The position numbers and the translations under genes are program-made. From NCBI RefSeq assembly GCF_000024765.1, contig NC_013422.1:701501-765500 (forward strand): DNA of 64,000 nt, written 5' to 3'. Origin of the DNA: Halothiobacillus neapolitanus c2. GTDB taxonomy: Bacteria > Pseudomonadota > Gammaproteobacteria > Halothiobacillales > Halothiobacillaceae. Numbering within the stretch: position 1 is the first letter of the stretch; every line of letters begins with the position of its first letter. Below the pieces are notes generated by a model. It searched no databases, was not told where the DNA came from, and was given only the letters and a program-made list of their open reading frames with translations. This document shows, piece after piece, positions 44,545 to 52,248 of this stretch.

Positions 44545-45461
44545 ACAATATCGCCCACCTGCACTACATGTTGGCCGCCATAGTGGATGCGCGACGTGTG
44601 TTCACCCAGTCGTGCAACTTCAGCCGCACCCAGGTTTTGCAGCAAGTATTGCTCGGTAAACGCATCCTGACCGGGCTGATAGACGCGGTCGGTTCGTTGC
44701 AGGATGAGCAATCGGTCGCTGCTGCGCAGACCATCGTTGATGCCGCGATTGATCGTGATGGTCGCGCCGTCGACATGCAGCACCTGACCGATCAGTGGCT
44801 TGCAGCCCAGTGTCCGGTCGATCCAGTTGGCGGCCTCTCCCGCGAGTTGATTCATCGCCCGTCCATAGGCAGAGGCACCGAAATCAGTGCCCAAGGCATC
44901 GATTACAGGATCATATACGCCTGCCTTGACACTGGGTGCACTCACCGTGGTTTGAGCAATGGTCTGCGTTGTCAGCGCATCGACGATGCGGATATCCAGC
45001 GTGCCTCCGCGTGGGTTGAGGCTGGGGCCAAGAAACGACCACATGCTGGCTTGTCCCGATAGGCCGAAGTTATGCCCGCTGATGCGGATAAAGTAGGGCG
45101 TGCCATGGCTCTTGAAGGCGTCAACCGCAGGCTCTGGGCCGGTGGATTGGGTCGCTTCCGTGGTTTCGACGTGAAAGTGACCGGTATTCTGCAGATCGGT
45201 CGCAATGGTTTTACTTAAAGCCGCTCCCAGGTTAACTACATCTTGCGGAGGAGAAGGTAGCCACACGCGGGTCAGCATCACGGTTTTTTTGAAACGCGCC
45301 TCGGCGCATTGGAGCGCCCCGTCTGTTTTGGGTGCTGGCGTTTGGGCGTTTGCTTGGGCCGATTCGCCGGGCGGCGCGGTCATGCCCGGCGCACAGCCAG
45401 TCAATGCAAGCAGGCAGGCCAAGGCCAAAGTGACATGGATGGGGGCGGGGTGCTTCAACAT
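44529..45461 (-). CDS. Lipoprotein with FlgT/CsgG-like architecture
   Basis: 310 residues. The signal peptide ends in LTGC (Cys about 23), then a Pro/Ala/Gln linker. The middle (about 55-220) looks like the CsgG/FlgT alpha-beta fold: an N-terminal strand KTVMLTRVWLP, AALSKTIATDLQNTGHFHV, and ISGHNFGLSG. The C-terminus (about 225-308) resembles the FlgT C-terminal barrel (VLHVDGATITINRGINDGL, then DRLLIL). In Vibrio FlgT forms the H ring of the flagellar motor. No flagellar genes are nearby, so the role is unproven. Its 3' end overlaps that of the GGDEF/EAL gene by 16 nt (convergent). Confidence 0.6.
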   Translation of the reverse strand: MLKHPAPIHVTLALACLLALTGCAPGMTAPPGESAQANAQTPAPKTDGALQCAEARFKKTVMLTRVWLPSPPQDVVNLGAALSKTIATDLQNTGHFHVETTEATQSTGPEPAVDAFKSHGTPYFIRISGHNFGLSGQASMWSFLGPSLNPRGGTLDIRIVDALTTQTIAQTTVSAPSVKAGVYDPVIDALGTDFGASAYGRAMNQLAGEAANWIDRTLGCKPLIGQVLHVDGATITINRGINDGLRSSDRLLILQRTDRVYQPGQDAFTEQYLLQNLGAAEVARLGEHTSRIHYGGQHVVQVGDIVQSGN

Positions 45462-45562
45462 CGTAAGTCCTGTTTCTATATGCCATCTGGCGCGTAGATT
45501 GCGGTCAGTACAGCCACTTTACGCTATGATCATCCCAGTTTTGAAGTACATCCGAGGTATTC

Positions 45563-46966
45563 ATGTCTGTTCGCACCCGTTTCGCGCCATCGCCCACCGG
45601 TTTTTTGCATATTGGTGGTGCGCGCACCGCTCTGTTCAGCTACTTGTATGCGCGCAGGCACGGCGGCCAGTTTGTACTTAGAATCGAAGATACCGACCTT
45701 GAACGATCCACACCGGAATCGGTGAACGCCATTTTGGAAGGCATGACTTGGCTGAACCTCGATTACGACGAAGGCCCGTTTTATCAAACGCAGCGCATGG
45801 ATCGATACAAGGAAGTGATCGACCAACTCATGGCGAGCGGTCACGCTTATCACTGCTACGCGAGCCGGGAAGAGCTGGATCAACTGCGTGAAGCCCAGAT
45901 GGCCCGTGGCGAAAAACCGCGTTATGACCGTCGTTATAGGGATTTTACCGGCACGCCGCCCGCCGGTGTGGCGCCGGTCGTGCGCTTCCGCAACCCGCTG
46001 GATGGCGAGGTTGTGATCGAAGATGGCGTGCGAGGCCGCGTAGTATTCCAGAACAGCGAGTTGGACGACCTGATCATCGCCCGTTCCGATGGCACGCCCA
46101 CTTACAATCTCACGGTGGTGGTTGACGATTGGGACATGGAGATAACCCACGTGATCCGCGGCGATGACCACCTCAACAACACGGCCCGACAGATCAATCT
46201 TTACCACGCCCTTAACGTGACGCCGCCCCAGTTCGCGCATCTGCCGATGATCCACGCGCCGGACGGTACCAAGCTATCAAAACGCCATGGCGCCGTGGGT
46301 GTGATGCAGTATCGAGAAGAGGGTTACCTGCCTGAAGCCCTGCTCAACTATCTTGTGCGCCTCGGTTGGTCTCATGGAGATCAGGAAATTTTCGACCGGG
46401 CGGAAATGATCTCGTTTTTCGACATCAAGGACATCAACCAGTCCGCATCAAGTATCAACCCGGAAAAACTGCGGTGGCTCAACCAGCAATATTTCAAGCT
46501 CCGCCCCGTTGAGGAAACGGCCATCGAATTGCGCTGGCATCTGGGTCGTCTCGGTGTCGACCCGTCGGTTGACGGGCCGAATCCGGCGAAAATCGTCGCG
46601 GCCTATGCCGATCGGGCGCACACACTGGTTGAAATGGCCGAGCAGGCTCTGCCGTACTATCGTGATCTCACCGGCTACGATCCCGTCGCGCTGGAGAAAC
46701 TGGATGACGATGCGCCCGGTATTCTGGACGCTCTGGCGATGGCACTTTCCCAGCCAGAGGACTGGGAAAGCCCGGCGCATCTGGATCATACGGTCAAGGA
46801 AGTGGCCACCACGCTGGGCTTCAAGCTCGGTAAAGTCGGGCCACTGTTGCGACTGGCCCTGTTGGGGCATGGGGCATCACCGAGTCTGGGCGTAACGCTT
46901 GATCTGTTCGGCCAGGAGAAAACCCTGCACCGTTTGCGCGATATGCACGCCTTTCTGGCGCGGTAA
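45563..46966 (+). CDS. gltX: Glutamyl-tRNA synthetase
   Basis: 467 residues, class I. The HIGH-like motif is in APSPTGFLHIGGARTALF and the KMSKR-like motif is KLSKRHGAVGV. RIEDTDLERS and GDDHLNNTARQ are also seen. GAGG precedes the ATG by 5 nt. No tRNA-Glu gene lies nearby. The next gene begins 9 nt after the stop and is probably cotranscribed. Confidence 0.98.
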   Translation: MSVRTRFAPSPTGFLHIGGARTALFSYLYARRHGGQFVLRIEDTDLERSTPESVNAILEGMTWLNLDYDEGPFYQTQRMDRYKEVIDQLMASGHAYHCYASREELDQLREAQMARGEKPRYDRRYRDFTGTPPAGVAPVVRFRNPLDGEVVIEDGVRGRVVFQNSELDDLIIARSDGTPTYNLTVVVDDWDMEITHVIRGDDHLNNTARQINLYHALNVTPPQFAHLPMIHAPDGTKLSKRHGAVGVMQYREEGYLPEALLNYLVRLGWSHGDQEIFDRAEMISFFDIKDINQSASSINPEKLRWLNQQYFKLRPVEETAIELRWHLGRLGVDPSVDGPNPAKIVAAYADRAHTLVEMAEQALPYYRDLTGYDPVALEKLDDDAPGILDALAMALSQPEDWESPAHLDHTVKEVATTLGFKLGKVGPLLRLALLGHGASPSLGVTLDLFGQEKTLHRLRDMHAFLAR

Positions 46967-46974
46967 ACGCACGT

Positions 46975-49347
46975 ATGGTGCGCCTGCCTAACCTGATGTC
47001 CCATAGTTCGCTCCGCTGGGCTTTGGCATACATTGTCATCGCTTCACTGTGGATCGCCTTGATACAGTGGTTGCTCAGCAGTCTCGGTGGTGCGCGCTGG
47101 GTCATTTCCCCTGCTGGTTTGGTTGTTGGCGGCGTATTTGTGCTCGTCACGGCTTGGTTGTTGTTTTTATTGCTTGAGCGCAACCAGCAGGGTCCTCTGG
47201 CCGAGCCGAATGATACTCACTCGCGGGGTTCCGACCCAAAATCGTGGTGGAGCGCATTGGTTATCCTTATTGCGTTCACGTTACTTGCGCAGTTGTTCAT
47301 GGTTTCTTACGCCACGCGCGAATATCGACCGGTTCTCCTCAATCAGGCGCAAACCGAACTGACCTCGCAGTTGCGTCTGCACAGCAAACTGATTACCGAC
47401 TGGTTAACCGAACGAAGCCAAATCGTCGATAAACTGGCGGCACAGTCGGACGCGCTGGCAAATCGGATACGCAGCAGCCAGGCACAACCCGTCCCGCCCT
47501 CCGGCAGTACCTTTCCTTCATTTGTCGCCCTGATTCAGGATGGCCGATTCCATACCATTACCTTGTTTGATCCCGATCACGTCAAGAAGCTTAAATTCGG
47601 CTCGAACCTGATTGCCAAAACGCCGGATAATCTATTCGAGCGGGCGGCTGCCACATCCAAAGTGCAATTTGCCTGTGTGTTCGCACCGGGCCAGAGCGGT
47701 GGTGATTGTTTCTGGGTATTGCCCGTTTATCTGAGCCAGTCTGAGGTGAGCGGCGGCCCGTGGTATATCGTGCTGGCTGCCATGCTCAATGAAAGCGGCC
47801 TGGTGCAGTCCATGCCAGCCGGAGAACCCTTGCGGTTAGAGAACGCAGTGCGCACCTTGCTCCTGCTGGCACAGGGGAATGATTCCGCAAAATCGTGGAT
47901 GACAACGCCGTTGATCGACGATTTTTCGCAATTGAGCGAACCGCAGATGAGTTCACGCGTTGAACCGGTAAGCAAAAGTGATCTTGACTGTTTCCGCAAG
48001 TCACCTGCATTCCTTTCCCTTCAAGCGCGATTGAGCCCATACCCGCCGGATGCTGACGTATTGAAGAGCACTGCCAACGGACAGATCTATTGCCAAGGGC
48101 ATACGCTGCTCTATGCCAGCACACAAGTCCCGCAGATCAATGGCCTGCTCTGGGCCGCTACCACGCAGGACATCGTGCTCGATCCGCTACGCAAGACGCG
48201 CCAATGGCTTGCCACGGCTTCCCTGATCGGCGTGTTTACCCTGTTGATTGCCTTGTTCCTGTTCTGGCGCATCATGCGGTTGCAGCGAGCCAAAGTGCTG
48301 GCCGGTCTGCAGCGTGAGCGCCATCAATTGTCCCAGCTGTGGGATTCCATGCCCGCAATGGGGCTTGCCATTGTCAACCCCACCGATTGGCACATCAGCA
48401 TGGTCAATCAAAGATGGATGCAACTATTCCACGATAGTCAGGAATCGTTGCTGGGGCGGAGCTTTCTGGATGCGATCTCACCGGTGACGGGGCTAAATAC
48501 CGTCGAGAACCTGACTTCGGGCGATCCCAAACTGCTGGAAGACATCCACACCGGTTTGCGTGATGAGGTCAGTTTGATACGCAGAGTACAGACGGGCGAA
48601 TCGAGCCAGAGCTGGGTGCGCTTTCATATTCGCGCGCTCAAATCGAGTCGCCATGACGCCGAAGGCCTCATCGTGGCGGCCGAAAGCTTGGGCGACAGTA
48701 TTGAGCAAGCAAACGAGCTCAAGGCAGAGCGTGATTTCTGCCGCCTGACTGCAACCTTCTCCCAGCCGCAACCGAAACCACCCGTAGCGACGCCGATGCC
48801 GGGCAGTTCATCCGATGACGCCTCAGAACCAGAAATCGAAATCGCAACGGCGGTTGAAGTCAGTCGACTCACCCCGTTGGCGGAGCAGGTCATCGAGCAA
48901 AGCAGCTTGCTCGCCATATGCCTGTACACCAACTGGCCAGAAGTCTGGTCGAGCTCATCTGAACTGACCGGGCCGCAGCTTGAACAGCAGGAACATGTAT
49001 CCTTCGAATGCGTCGGCTGCACCGCCCCCGTCCGTGAAATCGCCAATCAAGTCGCACAAATGGGCCTGATCGACCGCGTACTGGTCGCCCAGACCCCCAT
49101 GTTCATCGACGACCACGCCCGCAACACAACCATCAGCGGCACACTCCAGAACGAGCTGATCGAACAGTTGAAGCAATACCCGGTCGGCGCTTTAGCCATC
49201 GTCCCCATCCCCGCAGTAAACGAAGGCGACCCCGTACGCGCCCTGATCGTATTCGGCGAAGACAACCTACGCTTCACCGAACCGGTCAAAGCCTCACTGC
49301 TGAGCCTGTTGAAAGCACTGACCATACGGCTTGATGAGGAGGAATGA
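46975..49347 (+). CDS. Membrane sensor with PAS-like domain but no recognised output domain
   Basis: 790 residues. Three N-terminal hydrophobic helices (about 14-35, 42-64 and 89-111) precede a large extracytoplasmic region (about 112-405) that may be a Cache-type sensor. A fourth helix lies at about 411-436. A PAS-like domain follows (about 445-560, PAMGLAIVNPTDWHISMVN), then a Pro/Ser linker and a GAF-like C-terminal module (about 640-790). No histidine kinase, GGDEF, EAL or methyl-accepting module is visible. It follows gltX by 8 nt. The second Met (MSHSSLRW) is a possible start. It may act with a separate partner; that is inference. Confidence 0.7.
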   Translation: MVRLPNLMSHSSLRWALAYIVIASLWIALIQWLLSSLGGARWVISPAGLVVGGVFVLVTAWLLFLLLERNQQGPLAEPNDTHSRGSDPKSWWSALVILIAFTLLAQLFMVSYATREYRPVLLNQAQTELTSQLRLHSKLITDWLTERSQIVDKLAAQSDALANRIRSSQAQPVPPSGSTFPSFVALIQDGRFHTITLFDPDHVKKLKFGSNLIAKTPDNLFERAAATSKVQFACVFAPGQSGGDCFWVLPVYLSQSEVSGGPWYIVLAAMLNESGLVQSMPAGEPLRLENAVRTLLLLAQGNDSAKSWMTTPLIDDFSQLSEPQMSSRVEPVSKSDLDCFRKSPAFLSLQARLSPYPPDADVLKSTANGQIYCQGHTLLYASTQVPQINGLLWAATTQDIVLDPLRKTRQWLATASLIGVFTLLIALFLFWRIMRLQRAKVLAGLQRERHQLSQLWDSMPAMGLAIVNPTDWHISMVNQRWMQLFHDSQESLLGRSFLDAISPVTGLNTVENLTSGDPKLLEDIHTGLRDEVSLIRRVQTGESSQSWVRFHIRALKSSRHDAEGLIVAAESLGDSIEQANELKAERDFCRLTATFSQPQPKPPVATPMPGSSSDDASEPEIEIATAVEVSRLTPLAEQVIEQSSLLAICLYTNWPEVWSSSSELTGPQLEQQEHVSFECVGCTAPVREIANQVAQMGLIDRVLVAQTPMFIDDHARNTTISGTLQNELIEQLKQYPVGALAIVPIPAVNEGDPVRALIVFGEDNLRFTEPVKASLLSLLKALTIRLDEEE

Positions 49348-49498
49348 GCTAACACAGTTCATTCGCGTAATTTTATGATTCATTAAAAAGTTATTTGATC
49401 GTAATCTGATGAAAATATTTAAGTTATTAAAAAAATTGATTAGGTTGGAGCAATATGAAAAAGTTTATTTCGTCTAAATCACGTTGTACGCGATAATC

Positions 49499-49840
49499 AT
49501 GAAGCCACTAGGGATAATGAATAAAGAGGAACTTAAACAGGCTTTGGTAAGGGCGATAGTCCTTGAATATCAAAACTCTAATTCATTTGGCGCAATGAAT
49601 TGGGGGCATGATGCGCCCCCATCAATGTTTGTGGCTAGGAATAACCGGTTTAGTCTGGCGAAATTATATGCCAGAAAATATGATCCGGTAAGTAATCTCT
49701 TATTTAAGAGAAAGTTGCCATCTGGTAAAGAATGGGAAGGTACAAAAGTTTTGGTTTCTAACCCAATCCATGCGTGGGTTGAAGGGGAGTGGTTGCATAT
49801 TGGGTGCACTGTTCCAACAAGGCATTGTCGTGGCTTATAA
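49499..49840 (+). CDS. Cassette gene 1, hypothetical protein
   Basis: 113 residues from the ATG at 49499; the ATG at 49517 would give 107, and neither has a good ribosome-binding site, which is common in cassettes. The sequence begins MNKEELKQALVRAIV after the second Met, has a basic centre (RNNRFSLAKLYARKYDP) and an end with conserved-looking WVEGEWLHIG. No family was recognised. Base composition is much more AT-rich than the core genes, which points to foreign origin. It ends 3 nt before the first attC site. Confidence 0.55.
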   Translation: MKPLGIMNKEELKQALVRAIVLEYQNSNSFGAMNWGHDAPPSMFVARNNRFSLAKLYARKYDPVSNLLFKRKLPSGKEWEGTKVLVSNPIHAWVEGEWLHIGCTVPTRHCRGL

Positions 49841-49843
49841 GGT

Positions 49844-49948
49844 GTATAACATGGCGCTCAATCCGACCCACCTCCGCGGTGTGCTTTTTGTGCAAAATTC
49901 GCACAAAAAGTACACCGCTCCGCCGGTCGGCTTAGCTGGGCGTTGGGC
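49844..49948 (+). other. attC site 1
   Basis: GTATAAC at 49844-49850 (one mismatch to RYYYAAC) and GTTGGGC at 49942-49948 (matches GTTRRRY) border a 105-nt palindrome. The arms carry CCGACC/GGTCGG, GCGGTGT/ACACCGC and TTTTTGTGC/GCACAAAAA around an AAAATTC loop, with unpaired bases as in attC hairpins. Cassette excision would cut between G and T of GTTGGGC. Confidence 0.8.
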
Positions 49949-49957
49949 GTCGAAAGA

Positions 49958-50293
49958 ATGAACGGTTCACACATCAAGTATCGTCTCGGCCTTGGCAGTC
50001 CTTTGCTGCGCCGTTCGTTCTGGGAAACCACAGACCGAAGGCAGCTACACATTCTCATCATGCGGTTTGCTCAGAAGCAGCACTTGCTATCTGGTAAGGC
50101 AAAGCCCAGCTTCATTTGGCGCCGGCGTCGCTTGGAGGCTGTCGCAGTATTTGAGCGCCGCTTCGGGCCTGTGCCGGCCGTGTTTAGGGCAGCAACGTTA
50201 CCGAGGAAGCTTTCGTTATACAGCACGGAAGGGCGGCACATTTGGCCGTTTGCCGCCCAACCAGCGCTTCAAGCCGGCAGTCACGCGGCTTAA
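49958..50293 (+). CDS. Cassette 2 open frame, doubtful
   Basis: 111 residues from an ATG at 49958 that lies 15 nt into the cassette. It is rich in Arg and runs into the attC site (last codons QPALQAGSHAA), as cassette genes often do. Another frame (49992-50330) is about as long, so coding cannot be chosen by eye. No family was recognised. The cassette may be non-coding or carry a gene on either frame. Confidence 0.3.
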   Translation: MNGSHIKYRLGLGSPLLRRSFWETTDRRQLHILIMRFAQKQHLLSGKAKPSFIWRRRRLEAVAVFERRFGPVPAVFRAATLPRKLSLYSTEGRHIWPFAAQPALQAGSHAA

Positions 50294-50307
50294 GCTAGGC
50301 GTTATGT
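50255..50307 (+). other. attC site 2
   Basis: GCCCAAC at 50255-50261 matches RYYYAAC exactly, and GTTATGT at 50301-50307 matches GTTRRRY with one mismatch. Between them GCTTCAAGCCG pairs with CGGCTTAAGC with one extrahelical C, the classical short attC design. Length 53 nt. Confidence 0.85.
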
Positions 50308-50329
50308 TCCATCAATGGAGGAGTAAATA

Positions 50330-50917
50330 ATGAGCACTGAGGCACGATTACGGGAAGCAATCGAAGTCGGCGAGGTATTGAAAGTAGTTTACGGTGGTGG
50401 CAGCCAGCCTGGTGCTATGAGGGAGGTGGCACCTATAAGCATTGAGAACGGGAAAGTGCGTGCGCGTTGTTTCACTTCTAATGCAGTGAAGTTATTTGTG
50501 ATTGAAAAAATCACGATACTGCAAGAAGCAAATAGTGTATCCGCAGTCGAATGGAATCCCGACGCCGAACAGGTCCCTCGCTATCAATTAATTAACGATC
50601 TTTCCGAAAAAGAAATAGACTTCTTATTGGCCCTTGGGTGGCATGTTGAATCTGATAATAATTGCCTAAGCCTGCACAGGCGATTTAAAAACGGGAAGCC
50701 TATGAAAGGCTCAGATGTGTCAATTGATTATGAGGAATATGCTTACGATTTAGTTGTCGGGTTAGATGGAGAACTACACGAAGAAAATCGAAGAAAACGT
50801 CAGCGGCCTTGGTCAGTCCGAGGCAAGAATCAAGATACCAGATCCTATGGAAGCCTGGATAAGGCAGCTGGGCTATTCCTTGAATGGGCCGAGTCATTGT
50901 CCCCATCGAAATCATGA
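50330..50917 (+). CDS. Cassette gene 3, protein with WYL-like N-terminus
   Basis: 195 residues with a strong ribosome-binding site (GGAGGAG, 7 nt before the ATG), unusual for a cassette. The first 65 residues (RLREAIEVGEVLKVVYGGGSQ, then REVAPISIENGKVRARCFTS and KLFVIEKITI) resemble the ligand-binding WYL fold that occurs in transcription and defence regulators. The rest (about 70-195) has SEKEIDFLLALGWHVESDNNCLSLHRRF and an acidic centre and was not recognised. No DNA-binding domain is visible. A standalone WYL-type protein could sense a nucleotide-like ligand; this is inference. Confidence 0.6.
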   Translation: MSTEARLREAIEVGEVLKVVYGGGSQPGAMREVAPISIENGKVRARCFTSNAVKLFVIEKITILQEANSVSAVEWNPDAEQVPRYQLINDLSEKEIDFLLALGWHVESDNNCLSLHRRFKNGKPMKGSDVSIDYEEYAYDLVVGLDGELHEENRRKRQRPWSVRGKNQDTRSYGSLDKAAGLFLEWAESLSPSKS

Positions 50918-50933
50918 AAACGCTAATAATGGA

Positions 50934-51002
50934 ACATAACTAGGCGCCTCACCCGACCAAAACCGCGATGCGGTTTTAGTCGGGTGAGCTTGGTCGTTAG
51001 CT
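50934..51002 (+). other. attC site 3
   Basis: ACATAAC at 50934-50940 and GTTAGCT at 50996-51002 (one mismatch each) surround an inverted repeat: CTCACCCGAC and AAAACCGC pair with GCGGTTTT and GTCGGGTGAG, with one extrahelical base on each side and a GAT loop. It ends the recognisable cassette array. Confidence 0.82.
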
Positions 51003-51026
51003 ATTGAATACAAAAAGCACACATTT

Positions 51027-51041
51027 TGCTAAGTTTTAGCA
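51027..51041 (+). promoter_or_regulatory. Palindrome at the toxin-antitoxin start, possible operator
   Basis: TGCTAA-GTT-TTAGCA is a perfect 6-bp inverted repeat ending 1 nt before the ATG of the toxin remnant. Ribbon-helix-helix antitoxins usually bind such sites and repress their own operon; binding here is inferred. Confidence 0.45.
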
Positions 51042-51042
51042 G

Positions 51043-51075
51043 ATGAAGCCCATCACATGGAACCCGGAAAAGTCA
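51043..51075 (+). pseudogene. Toxin gene remnant of a toxin/CopG-antitoxin pair
   Basis: The first codons read MKPITWNPEKS, which is how many small toxins paired with this antitoxin type begin (the BrnT-like class; motif MK..WN..KN). The frame then runs into the half repeat (copy C) and on into the antitoxin gene instead of a toxin body of about 90 residues. The toxin sequence TGGAACCCGGAAAAG overlaps the repeat sequence GGAACCCAGAAAAA, so the join may have used this short homology. Confidence 0.5.
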
Positions 51076-51125
51076 AGGCACTGGATTCCCGCCTACGCGG
51101 GAATGACGGGTTTTTCGAGATTCCC
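51059..51125 (-). repeat. Palindromic repeat, copy C (half element)
   Basis: Contains the ATTCCC-N8-GGGAAT palindrome and one outer end (reversed, GGGAATCTCGAAAAACCCG), but lacks the other hairpin and end. Oriented as copy B, it lies between the toxin remnant and the antitoxin gene, and opposes copy D 300 bp away. Confidence 0.85.
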
Positions 51126-51141
51126 ATTTGGGAGGTCCAAA

Positions 51142-51414
51142 ATGAGTAGGCTGGATAAAGAAGAGCAAGAAATTCTGGATGCATTTGATACGGGTGATTT
51201 GAAGCTGTCGCCAGACAGTGAAGACAGGAAACTGCGGCATCAACAATACGCCGAGGCTATGTTCAAGAAAGATGCCCGTATTAACATCAGACTATCCTCC
51301 AAGGATCTTAGGGTGCTACAGAAGAAAGCCCTGGCAGAAGGCATCCCCTACCAAACGCTTGTTGCCAGCATTCTTCATAAATATGTGGAAGGTCGCTTGC
51401 ACGAGGATAGATAA
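51142..51414 (+). CDS. CopG/BrnA-like antitoxin (ribbon-helix-helix), orphan
   Basis: 90 residues with GGAGG 6 nt before the ATG. It begins MSRLDKEEQEILDAFDTGDLK and ends in a ribbon-helix-helix: ARINIRLSSKDLRVLQKKA then EGIPYQTLVASILHKYVEGRL. This is the common antitoxin partner of small BrnT-like toxins, normally encoded directly after the toxin. Here the toxin is reduced to about 10 codons, so the antitoxin is likely an orphan regulator. It is flanked by inverted repeat copies C and D. Confidence 0.88.
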   Translation: MSRLDKEEQEILDAFDTGDLKLSPDSEDRKLRHQQYAEAMFKKDARINIRLSSKDLRVLQKKALAEGIPYQTLVASILHKYVEGRLHEDR

Positions 51415-51427
51415 TTAAGGAATCTCT

Positions 51428-51537
51428 GGGAATCTCGAAAAACCCGTCATTCCCGCGTAGGCGGGAATCCAGAGCCTTGATTTTTCTGGGTTCCCGCTTT
51501 TGCGGGAACGACGAATCACGGGTATTTCGAGGTGCCC
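51428..51537 (+). repeat. Palindromic repeat, copy D
   Basis: Full-length copy, oriented as copy A, with both palindromes and both ends intact (GGGAATCTCGAAAAACCCG and, reversed, GGGCACCTCGAAATACCCG). It starts 14 nt after the antitoxin stop and could serve as its terminator through the hairpins. Confidence 0.9.
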
Positions 51538-51639
51538 AGATGAAGCTTCAACTGCCACTGTTTTTTTTGAATCAAAAGATTAGGGTCTCAGAAAAATTTA
51601 TTTTCGGCATTTATGAGCTAGCGCAATGAGGTTTTCATT

Positions 51640-52197
51640 ATGAGAACTGTGACAATTAAACCCACCGACATTCTCGATTACTGGTATTCCGATTTCATGC
51701 AGAAGCACTGGTTCGCTTCGACACCGGCATTGGATGATGTGATCAGGGAAAAGTATCAATCGTTGTGGGAGCGGGCTGCGGCGGGCGAACTCGATCACTG
51801 GCAGGATTCGCCCGAGGGGGCGCTGGCGTTGGTGATTGTGCTGGATCAGTTTCCGCTCAATATGTTTCGCGGCAAGCCGGAGAGTTTTCGCACGGAACGA
51901 AAGGCCATTGATGTCACGTTGAATGCGTTGAAAAAAGGATTCGACAAGCAGTTGAGCAAAGACCGGTTGAGCTTTTTGTTCATGCCGTTGATGCACAGCG
52001 AGATACTCGAAGAGCAGGACTTGTCTGTCGCGCTGTTCCGTCGGTACGGGCTGACGGGAAACATCAAGTTTGCGGAACACCATCGGGAGCTCGTGCGAAA
52101 GTATGGCCGATTCCCGCATCGCAATGCCATTTTAGGGCGGGAAAGCACCCCGGCGGAAGTCGCGTATCTGGCTTCGAGGGATGCCTTCAAGGGGTGA
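51640..52197 (+). CDS. DUF924 family protein
   Basis: 185 residues. Begins ILDYWYSDFMQKHWF and has LALVIVLDQFPLNMFRGKPESF near residues 60-82, FLFMPLMHSEILEEQDLSV and HRELVRKYGRFPHRNAILGRESTPAE, all typical of DUF924, an all-helical TPR-like family of unknown function. It may end an older locus interrupted by the accessory DNA. No partner is evident nearby. Confidence 0.9.
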   Translation: MRTVTIKPTDILDYWYSDFMQKHWFASTPALDDVIREKYQSLWERAAAGELDHWQDSPEGALALVIVLDQFPLNMFRGKPESFRTERKAIDVTLNALKKGFDKQLSKDRLSFLFMPLMHSEILEEQDLSVALFRRYGLTGNIKFAEHHRELVRKYGRFPHRNAILGRESTPAEVAYLASRDAFKG

Positions 52198-52248
52198 TCT
52201 GAATCGCTCGATCTTCAGCGATTTGGCTGGATGTTTGGTGGCGCACCT

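Larger units (their letters stand above)
49484..51002 (+). mobile_element. Integron-type gene cassette array without integrase (CALIN-like)
   Basis: Three attC-like sites follow one another, each downstream of a small plus-strand gene and each with an RYYYAAC-like and a GTTRRRY-like core around an imperfect palindrome. The cassette genes have lower GC (the first one strongly AT-rich) than the flanking core genes. No intI gene or attI site is visible in the window, which fits the published term CALIN (cluster of attC sites lacking integron integrase). The left border, before 49484, could not be defined; 49348-49483 is AT-rich and holds no gene I can recognise. Confidence 0.75.

Noticed and set aside
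45462-46974. tRNA gene next to gltX
   Set aside because: No cloverleaf with TTCGA-type arm or CCA end was found around gltX.
49349-49483. attI site or a fourth attC at the left edge of the array
   Set aside because: GCTAAC and several GTT motifs occur but no palindrome links them and no integrase is near.
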